From Echinarachnius parma (Eukaryota; Echinodermata; Echinoidea; Clypeasteroida; Echinarachniidae): a DNA stretch of 64,000 nt. This document shows, piece by piece, positions 56,566-64,000 of the stretch. The notes beneath the pieces were generated by a model. The model was not told where the DNA came from. It worked only from the letters and a program-made list of their open reading frames with translations, and did no database searches. The stretch lies in assembly GCA_037951105.1 (NCBI GenBank), contig JBAMJV010003058.1, positions 1 through 64,000 on the forward strand, given 5' to 3'. Made by a program: the position numbers and the translations under genes. Each line of letters begins with the position of its first letter. The first letter of the stretch is position 1.

Positions 56566-57108
56566 TACATATGAGTCTCACATTGTCGGATGTCCGAGGA
56601 CAAGGGGATTAGTGGTACAATAGCAGCTGCTGTCCCCAGGAGACACGAAGATCACTGTGTATGTTTGTGTGTATTAATTCGTAAAGACCACATTAATCCG
56701 TTTTTACCAAGTCATGAGAACTGCGACTAAACCTGTTGAAAAACAAATAAAAATTTCCTTCATCCAGTCATTATTATTACGGTTTGTATGATGTAGTTAT
56801 TGTGTTGTATTTGATTTTCATCCTACTTTCAACATTATAAACACAAACTATAAAAATAATTCAAATAATACTCATGGGACAAAATGTTAAGAAATAATCT
56901 CGTAGCAGTTCCTCTTTGTCTCCCTCCCTAAAGTATATTGTGTGTGTATCTCTGTTCCAACGCACAGAAGTACAATATAGAAATATACGAACGTTTACCG
57001 CCCTCTACGTTCGTTGCTCTATTCCATTTATCTCTGTTTTTGTTATGTTTTGCCTAACCCAAGCAATAACTGTTTGTACAATGTTTCCACCAGATGTGGT
57101 TACGAACA
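56566..57108. other. Intergenic DNA, no gene seen
   Basis: AT-rich sequence between two elements. Around 56986-57013 there is a short fold (ACGAACGTTTACCGCCCTCT/ACGTTCGT) that resembles half of the hairpin element at 20739-20804. Confidence 0.5.
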
Positions 57109-57117
57109 AATCAATTG

Positions 57118-58450
57118 GGCTTGGTACGAACAGTCACGTCACGTTCACGTTAACGTCACGTGAACGGTTCTGTACCTTTTGTGAAACAGGTCACCCAAAT
57201 CTACGAAGTGTAGGGTAAAGTGACCCAACAATTTGTCGTTTTCCATGCCGGTAAAACTCGAAGTGTCGCGTTAACCAAATCGTGACGTGAGCGTTTAATC
57301 AAGATTTTTTTAAATTGCAAACGCTTGTTACTAAGACTAGACATACACGCACAAAGAGATTTAAAAATGTCGACGAAAATGCCGATACCCCCTTATCAAA
57401 TCTTTTCAATCATTATTTTTATATTATGTACGTGCATAATTCAGAGTAATCTGAGACGATAATATGCAGTTCTGTCATTTAGGTAATGTACAACCATACC
57501 ACTTGCATTATTTGTCTTGTTATTGGAGTATTTCTAAAGACGTGTCGTGCGTGGATTTTGGCAAATGTTGATTTCCAGCTGAATTGCTACACGCAGCGGA
57601 CAATTCAGTTCGCATACGCCTGAAGTTCCCGTGCTCGACGTCTGAGCGTACTGGCCACTGAGAGGTCAGTGGTACTGGCCCTTAACGGCGTTGTATGTGC
57701 ATGCATGCCTGTGAAAGTGAGTGAGTGAGTGAGTGAGTGAGTTGCAGTGATCAATGAGTTTAAAAGTAATAAAACAATGATTTGATTAATAGTGTTTATT
57801 TATGGTTATTGAATCGAGTCAATCTATAAATCAGTCAATAAACAATCAATTAATCAGTCAATCATTATAATGAAACAATCACACCAACCAATCAATATTA
57901 AATAAATCAATTAATGTATTTGACATTCGAACTAGCTACTTGTTAACAGTGGCGTACCCAGGATTTTTTCAAGGGGTGGGTGTAGGGGGGGGGATATTTT
58001 GTCAGACAAATTGAAGTAAGCGGGGGGAGTGTGGGTAGGGGGTGTCCGTAGAAAATGACCGCAGCCGAGGACGAGACCAGGACCGGTCACAAATTTCGAG
58101 GCCGAGACCAAGACATTTCTTGAATTATGTAAGGGGGTGGGGGTAGGGGGTGTCCATCCCCCTGCCCCCAGGCCTGTGTACGCCTATAATTGGTATTTAC
58201 AGTATAGGTAGGACGGGTTCGTTCACGATTAAATTTACCGAGAATTAGTCTCTTCTCAACGACAATTTACATTAATTTGTTTTACGCAAGCGCCAATTTA
58301 CGTGAGCTTTCATGAATTGCATATAGTATATCTACAAACTGTTGGGTCACGTAACCCAACACTTCGTAGATTTGGGTGACCTGTTTCACAAAAGGTACAG
58401 AACCTTCACGTGACGTGACGTGAACGTGACGTGACTGTTCGTACCAAGCC
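57118..58450. mobile_element. Mutator-like non-autonomous element with 9-bp target duplication
   Basis: AATCAATTG is repeated exactly at 57109-57117 and 58451-58459. The element starts GGCTTGGTACGAACAGTCAC and ends with its reverse complement. Terminal inverted repeats extend about 115 bases (to CACCCAAATCTACGAAGTGT near 57190-57213 and the mirror near 58360). Long inverted ends with a 9-bp duplication are characteristic of MULE transposons. No transposase is present. Inside, at 57950-58195, is a G-rich block beginning TGGCGTACCCAGGATTTTTT, a separate repeat also seen at 43619. Confidence 0.85.
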
Positions 58451-58779
58451 AATCAATTGAACATATTTCTTTTTATCCATAAAGTATCGTTACACACACC
58501 TATGGTCTCTTTCTGTCCTGTATTAGTCTACAAAATCAATAAAGAAAATTTGCGGCTCAAAGTTCATGTATGAACCAGAGTGCAACGCAGCATAAGATAT
58601 TATGCTATTCATGTTATAAATACGTGTTTCCTCCTTTGGCCTTGCTGCACACAAACTGTGCATAGCAGTGATTTTCATTGCACGTTATACTAGACTGGTA
58701 CAGCTTGGCTGCTCTGTTGTATACTAACAACATTATACCACCTCTGCATTCGTATGGTTGTGTTACGTTACTCAACAAA

Positions 58780-58996
58780 ACTGTGCGAAAGAAATTCGAT
58801 TCACCTCTTTGGATTTTGCCACATATTTGTAAAATATTTCAAAAATTGTAACATATTACTTCAACATTGGAGACTATCACAAGTGACTTTTAGCAATTTT
58901 TTGACAAGAAGGAAATGATTTCCAATTAATAGAAACTGCAATCAGTTTAAACCCTATACGGAAGTTGCCTTCGAGCTTCAACAAGCTGGAATAGGT
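58780..58996 (+). other. Probable non-coding first exon of TRIM-4, ending at a GT donor
   Basis: CAAGCTGGAATAG is followed by GTGAGT (donor GT at 58995-58996). Sequence before and after it aligns with the TRIM-3 first exon and intron start. With the acceptor at 60666-60667 the intron is 1673 bases. The left edge is uncertain. Confidence 0.6.
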
Positions 58997-59104
58997 GAGT
59001 TTCCTTTAATAGTGAACGTGTCACTATGAGGAAGTACATTACGTATTGCTTATAAATTGTAATATTCCTGCTTAGAAATGCGTGCTATGGATTCAAATAA
59101 TCTT

Positions 59105-60500
59105 GGGCAATCTAAATTCAGGCCCGTGGCTATTGGGAGGGGTGGAGGGGGGGGGGGGGGGGGGGGGTGCGTTAATTACACAAAACGGGACCGAGACCGG
59201 TGAGTGTGAGACTTTGCGAGGGAGTGAACGAGCAAGCCCACGGTAGGGAGCTTTTGCATTTTTTAAAAACTTGAAACTGTGCAATTTGGTGCATACCTAG
59301 GATGGAAATTCTGACTTGACGACATGGTAAGTGTGTCATGGTTCTACCGACTAGAAAAAAGAATATTTGTTTCATGAAGAAAATAAATGTGCACCCCCTC
59401 AAAAGAAATATTTGTAAATGACATTATGTAGTTTAAACATTGCATCAAATGCCACATTATTTATGATTCACCAACATGAACAAAGTATTCCAAACGAAGA
59501 CAAGGCCGATTCTCGACGGAGCGAAGCGACTGAGAGGGGGAATGGTTTGATGGGAGGGTGTCCGCCCGCGGACACGGTAATGCTACGGTCACAAATGGTC
59601 CGATTTGGGCTACGGCGCCCGTACGATGCCACTTTTAGGTGAAATCTTGCGGGAATCTTGCGGCGCCCGCACGGGTGCCGTGGCTATCGTATGGTCGCTG
59701 TTGCATTTTTCTTCGCTGTACGATGTCAAAATTTTGTTTAACGCGGAGTTAAAACAAAATAATAATGCATCGTACGATGTTTTACTTGCCATAAGCCCGT
59801 AGACACATCGTAGAGAGCATCGCAAGGGCACCACAAGGGCATCGCACGGGCACAGCACGGACATCGCAGCCTTTTTTTTTCGAATATCGTACGATTTTGA
59901 GACTGAATATTTGGCCACTCAAATCGTACGGGTACCGTGGAGTCACCGTAAGAGTACCGTAAGACACCCGTACGGGCACTTAGTTTGTGTTCACGGGGGC
60001 CGTGCGATTTATGTTTTATTTTAAGACAAAGGTCATCGTACGGGGCCCGGAGAATATGTGACTGCTACTCTAAAATACCACTGACATCGTACGATATCAC
60101 GATCTCCCCAAATCGTAGAAAATCCGCCGTAGGGAGAAAAATCGTACGGCGCACGGACCATTTGTGACTGTAGCATTAGGGTGCTTTTGCATTGTTTTAC
60201 TTGAATTATGCAATCTGGTGCATACTTAGGAAGGAGATTTGACTTGACATGAAATAAAATCTGAGTTATCTTGTCTAAAGAAATGTTTTTTTTTTAAATC
60301 ATGGGTATCACATTAGACATAAGTGTCAAGACCGATAAAAAGTGGACCCGAGCCCGGTAATAAGTGCGTGACCGGTATAACGTGACCCCACACCAGTAAA
60401 AACATAAAAATGAAGATTGGACCTTTGGCAAAATTTTCTTTTCTTTTTTCTTCTTTTTTTTTTGGGGGGGGGGGGGGGGGTGCGTACGCACCCGGCGCAC
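59105..60500. repeat. Insertions expanding the TRIM-4 intron
   Basis: TRIM-3 and TRIM-4 introns align up to about 59105 and again from about 60560. The extra 1.4 kb holds a poly-G tract (about 59145-59167), the MITE at 59578-60178, and a direct repeat on both sides of the MITE ('TTTTGCATT...AATyTGGTGCATACyTAGGA', near 59250 and 60185). It ends in a T-run/poly-G tract (60455-60481). No coding gene. Confidence 0.65.
59578..60178. mobile_element. 601-base MITE with GTACG-rich interior, in the TRIM-4 intron
   Basis: TA at 59578-59579 and 60177-60178 flank terminal inverted repeats ATGCTAC(G/A)GTCACAAATGG. Short motifs such as CGTACGAT, CGTACGG and CGTACGGG are scattered through the interior on both strands. 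No protein domain. Probably mobilised by a Tc1/mariner-type transposase. Confidence 0.85.
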
Positions 60501-60671
60501 TTGAATGTCGAGCCCTACTGAAGTTGAACGCTACTATTTCTTGATATAGTATAACTATTTGACAGGTAAATTAGCTTGTAGTGATCTTTCTTTACATAGA
60601 AGAACATTTCCATCAACCAATCAGTACTCATGACCACATCCTTTCAATCGTTGTGTCCTATTTACAGAACC

Positions 60672-62498
60672 ATGGCGAGTGAAGATGCTGTAGTCGCTCA
60701 AGGTTTAGAATGCTGCCTATGCTACGAGCTATTCACCCAACCAAAACTCTTGACATGTGCCCACACTTTCTGTAAGGAATGTTTGGTTCATCTCTATGAA
60801 TGTCATCCCCAACAAAACCAGCTCTCTTGTCCGATTTGTCGTAAGATTACCCAAATCAACAATGGAGACGTATCTACACTGCAGACTAACATTTTGATTC
60901 ATTCTATGGTTGAAGACTTGAAATCCGCCAAAAAACCCTGCACACTCTGTGACCCAGAAGCTAAATCTCATGCGGTACAATACTGTTCACAATGTGACGA
61001 GTACATGTGTGACCCATGCACAGTAGCTCATGGGAGATACAAGAAGAACACGAAACACGATGTGGTCAGCATGGATGATGTCAAGAGGGGAAATGTCAAA
61101 GTGAAGCGTCTCTGTACCAACCATCCAGAGGAAGAGAAGCTGTATTTCTGTACATCATGTAATGTGTCCATCTGCTTCAGATGTCATATGCTCGATCACC
61201 CCAAACCGGATCACGAGATCAAAAATGTGTCCGACTACAAGAAAACTATCAAAACGCAAATCACATCCCTTCAGATGAAAGCTACGACAAAACTCGCGAC
61301 AATCAAGGCACACACAGAGCTAGTACAGGAGCAGAAAGCAGTTGTTGAGGTTGAACTTGACCAGAGGATAGCTGAGATCAACCAATCGTATGAAGAAGCA
61401 GTGAATCACCTCACCAGGCAACGCAATGATCTCATCGACCGATGCAAACATGAAAAGTCTTCTCACATCGCACAACTTGAGAAGATCAAGGAATCTGATG
61501 ACATAGAGATGTGTTGCATCCGATGTGCATCTGAGCTAGTCGGCAATGGTACCAAGGCATTGATAGAGGGGCATACACTGGCTGTGCACAACACGATTTG
61601 TTGTGATTTAGAGAAAATGTTGCGTGAAAGTAATCCTGATGCCACACAGCCCAAATCCATAGCTGACTCTGCAAAGCGGGTGAAATTCACCAGGAACGAT
61701 ACTCCCAACAGCCTGGGTAAATTGCGACAATGGCAGCTTGAGAAGATGAGCACATTCACCCTCTCACATTGCCACCCATGGGATGCGGTGCCTTTGCCTG
61801 ATGGTCGGGTGGCTATTGGTTATTACAATGGGATGGCAATTGAAATGTTCACTGTTGATGGGCCACAGGAAACAGTGCTGAAGGGTGTGTTTGTATTCAG
61901 TGTATCTGTCTTGTCTGACAGTCGCTACGTTGTACGAGATATTCCCAACAATATCACACTGTACACACATGCATGGGAGAGGCTCAATGTTCAGTTCAAC
62001 ACACTTTCATCCTATGATGGGGGACTAGGGGCCATGGATGTAGACAGTGATGACAACATCTACGTTGGTCATTATCCAAAAACAAAGATTGTTGTATTCC
62101 GACCAGAAGGGGGTGCACCGTTTCGGGAGATTCCGTGCCATGGCTATGCGCCTCGTGAAATCAGTCATATGAATCACAGCAAAAGGCTGGTAGTGTGTGA
62201 TTGGTCAAAGTCAGTCAGGGTCATTGATGACACGGATGAGGAAGGCACAGTCCTTCATCACATCCAGGTGGATAGTGAGAATCCACGCATTGCTGTCTTG
62301 ACGGATGATAGCATTCTAATTGCATGCAGGAAGGATGGTCTGATGAGTATTGAGCTCTACACAAAATACCTGCAGAAAATCAGAACAGTCCTCAGGGACT
62401 TTCCACTGGCAGATCAGATATGTAAATTGGTTGAATTGTCCACTGGAGAATTTGTTGTGGTATCAGAGAAGCAATTCATTGTCTTACGTAAAATCTAA
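60672..62498 (+). CDS. TRIM-4: RING/B-box/coiled-coil/NHL-like propeller protein, 608 aa
   Basis: Intact coding exon starting MASEDAVVAQGLECCLCYELF, four bases after the acceptor. The RING is C3HC4 (LTCAHTFCKECLVHLYECH, CPICRK). B-box1 (CTLCDPEAKSHAVQYC..HGRYKKNTKH) and B-box2 (LCTNHPEEEKLYFC..CHMLDHPKPDH) are complete. The coiled coil spans about 185-300. Blades are about 368-405, 406-447, 448-489, 490-532, 533-577 and 578-608. The N-terminal half is nearly identical to TRIM-2. Loop residues in each propeller blade differ (for example HPWDAV, YYNGMAIE, GYAPREISH). Expected role: RING E3 ligase with the propeller as recognition module, by family analogy to TRIM-NHL and TRIM56-like proteins; target unknown. 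Confidence 0.94.
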   Translation: MASEDAVVAQGLECCLCYELFTQPKLLTCAHTFCKECLVHLYECHPQQNQLSCPICRKITQINNGDVSTLQTNILIHSMVEDLKSAKKPCTLCDPEAKSHAVQYCSQCDEYMCDPCTVAHGRYKKNTKHDVVSMDDVKRGNVKVKRLCTNHPEEEKLYFCTSCNVSICFRCHMLDHPKPDHEIKNVSDYKKTIKTQITSLQMKATTKLATIKAHTELVQEQKAVVEVELDQRIAEINQSYEEAVNHLTRQRNDLIDRCKHEKSSHIAQLEKIKESDDIEMCCIRCASELVGNGTKALIEGHTLAVHNTICCDLEKMLRESNPDATQPKSIADSAKRVKFTRNDTPNSLGKLRQWQLEKMSTFTLSHCHPWDAVPLPDGRVAIGYYNGMAIEMFTVDGPQETVLKGVFVFSVSVLSDSRYVVRDIPNNITLYTHAWERLNVQFNTLSSYDGGLGAMDVDSDDNIYVGHYPKTKIVVFRPEGGAPFREIPCHGYAPREISHMNHSKRLVVCDWSKSVRVIDDTDEEGTVLHHIQVDSENPRIAVLTDDSILIACRKDGLMSIELYTKYLQKIRTVLRDFPLADQICKLVELSTGEFVVVSEKQFIVLRKI

Positions 62499-62602
62499 AC
62501 ATCACAATAACAAAACTATGTATCATGTAACAAAACGTTCTAACCCGTTCTGGACCGGAACTGAAAATGTATTTATAATTAAATTCATTTTATTGCATTT
62601 TC

Positions 62603-62608
62603 AATAAA
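62603..62608 (+). terminator. Polyadenylation signal of TRIM-4
   Basis: AATAAA in TCAATAAAGTGATCAATCAA, about 105 bases after the stop, with flanks matching the signals of TRIM-2 and TRIM-1. Confidence 0.6.
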
Positions 62609-62711
62609 GTGATCAATCAATGTACATTGAAGGAATCATATTTTGAAAATGACAGAAGGAACCAGTGAGGAAGAAAAACGTGGAATATTGCTGGTCCCTG
62701 GTTACATGTTT

Positions 62712-63041
62712 AAAGGGTACCACCACCTAAGAATAATAATGTTATACCATAGTAGGGTCCATGGTTATACATAAGGATAACAATTTTAGTTGTCCATTCC
62801 ACTAAAAAGTTCAGAAAAATATGTTTCCAGAAAAATAAATATATAATTGGAAAAAACGCTTCACCATACTACAACATCTGTTTACGGGTTTGCATACGAA
62901 GACAACATTTTGTCTAGGACAAACGCATCGTCTGTGATTATATTGTCTCCAAACGTACGAGTGAATAGAATGGGCGCATCCCCATACGTTTGGCTCGTAT
63001 GGAACCATGAGGCCATAATGGTTCCGTAAGTGGTGGTAATT
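62712..63041. mobile_element. Possible MITE behind TRIM-4
   Basis: TACCACCACCTAAGAA near 62718 is mirrored by TTCCGTAAGTGGTGGTA near 63024-63040, and GGTCCATGGTTA/ GGAACCATGAGG-type blocks also face each other. No matching sequence lies at this point behind TRIM-1 or TRIM-2. Exact ends are uncertain. Confidence 0.4.
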
Positions 63042-63156
63042 TATTGCATTGTTTATGAATTACACAACCATTTGCAAAGTGTTGGGCATCTATTTGATAT
63101 AACACAACGGTACCAAAACATACAATTATGTGTTGTTCTCTGCCTGGTGGTCCCCT

Positions 63157-63795
63157 TTAAAGGGACATTCCCTCTTTTGCAAGCCAAATTTCAAAAGTTG
63201 CGAGGTTATTGTCTTATATGAAAGAAAATATCATTTAATAGCATGCCTGAAAAAATTAGGGCTTGAAATCTCTTTTTCGTGGAGTTATAGACCTAAAACT
63301 AATAAACCGTCGTCCAATTTTAATTGTAGATTATACGTATATTCACCCAGTGAGGAAGTTCGTACATGGATTCCACGAAGTACCATAATGCTATGCGTGA
63401 CCCCTACGTGACCCGCGCTAGCTACATGACCCGCGCACAAATAAGAATAGCACGACCGCACACTAGGCAAAATAACCCAACCTCGCTTAAACTGACTACA
63501 TGTAATTACATATTGTTCATTTTTGAGATTTGTTTCCGTGACATACCTTTACAAATGTCGGCTTCACAATACCTTTAAAAGAATAAGTACAATATAGTTG
63601 TAATATTATGCTAAATCAGTTAAACTCTTTTATTGACCGATATATAGTCTGATGGAGGGACGCATTCGTTTTTCATTCGTAGAATCCAAATTATAGGGCT
63701 GTTCGATCTGATTTTGTTGGTGTGTGTTTCATTCATCCCCATCCGTCAACTGGAAACTGTTCAGACGTTTTGTAAAAGAGGGACTGTCCCTTTAA
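63157..63795. mobile_element. MITE with TTAA target duplication (copy 2)
   Basis: Same family as 1580-2200, with TTAA at 63157-63160 and 63792-63795, AGGGACATTCCCTCTTTTGC at the left and its mirror at the right. Interior blocks (GTGACCCCTACGTGACCCGCG and ATTTGTTTCCGTGACATACC) are shared. It sits at a different point of the TRIM flank from copy 1. Confidence 0.85.
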
Positions 63796-64000
63796 GCTAT
63801 AATACATGTACTTTAACATGATGAAGACTATCTAGATTTGGTATAACACACATTCTCCATAGATTCCAGATAATGTGTTTTGTGGACCAATTCTGAATGT
63901 GTTAAAGCAACACAGTATCATCTTGAATGGGTTAATGGGCTCATGGAAAATATTTATTCACGATTTCTTTGAACTTGACAAATTCATGTGTATATCAATG
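63796..64000. other. TRIM-4 3' flank
   Basis: Continues the shared TRIM 3' flank (CACATTCTCCATAGATTCCAG, then TGTGTTAAAGCAACACAGTAT), matching 1520-1580 plus 2201-2260 without the MITE that splits them there. No gene before the window ends. Confidence 0.7.

Noticed and set aside
1-64000. Endogenous retrovirus or other integrated virus
   Set aside because: No LTR pairs, protease, integrase, envelope or capsid motifs were seen. All reverse transcriptases here belong to non-LTR elements.

Overview
This window is eukaryotic, AT-rich animal DNA. It holds four tandem paralogues of one TRIM (RING / B-box1 / B-box2 / coiled coil / six-bladed NHL-like propeller) gene, embedded in very dense transposon-derived sequence. 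A tandem TRIM-propeller expansion, LINEs of several clades, tRNA-derived SINEs with ATT tails and many palindromic MITEs together suggest a marine invertebrate deuterostome. An echinoderm is my first guess; hemichordate or lancelet are alternatives. This is inference from style, not from a database match.

TRIM genes, all on the + strand: TRIM-1 (left-truncated, two frame breaks, ends 1271), TRIM-2 (16891-18717), TRIM-3 (33204-35030) and TRIM-4 (60672-62498). The last three are intact, and each encodes 608 residues in one coding exon. In each, a pyrimidine tract and splice acceptor AG lie 4 bases before the ATG. A matching donor (GGAATAt/g followed by GTGAGT) lies upstream, so each gene appears to have a non-coding first exon and one intron of about 0.34 kb (TRIM-3), 1.67 kb (TRIM-4) or 5.06 kb (TRIM-2). 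Their 3' flanks and intergenic DNA are also homologous, so the locus grew by duplication of whole gene units. A further near-identical copy of the 5' region (36.3-41.9 kb) keeps its first exon and donor but has no TRIM coding exon behind it.

Layout: 1-7.4 kb, TRIM-1 tail, a TTAA-flanked MITE and nested fold-back elements. 7.4-12.76 kb, TRIM-2 5' region (duplicate A). 12.8-16.7 kb, an apparently intact CR1-group-like LINE, antisense within the TRIM-2 intron. 16.9-24.2 kb, TRIM-2 and its 3' flank with several MITEs. 24.23-32.19 kb, a dead Tc1/mariner-type transposon split by a 6.4-kb fold-back element. 32.4-36 kb, TRIM-3. 36.3-41.86 kb, duplicate C. 41.86-49.2 kb, palindromic elements and gene-less unit remnants. 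49.2-53.1 kb, a decayed LINE with a second LINE inserted in it. 53.2-56.55 kb, a full-length but dead RTE-like LINE. 57.1-58.45 kb, an element with long terminal inverted repeats and a 9-bp target duplication. 58.8-62.6 kb, TRIM-4. 62.7-64 kb, its 3' flank with another TTAA MITE.

The most interesting biological signal is in the TRIM proteins. The RING/B-box/coiled-coil half is strongly conserved, whereas differences in the propeller fall repeatedly in two equivalent places of each blade (the loop entering strand a and the b-c loop). These two loop sets lie on one face of a propeller. This looks like a family of ubiquitin ligases diversifying one recognition surface. Paralogous empty sites in the duplicated units also let many transposon insertions be dated relative to the duplications.
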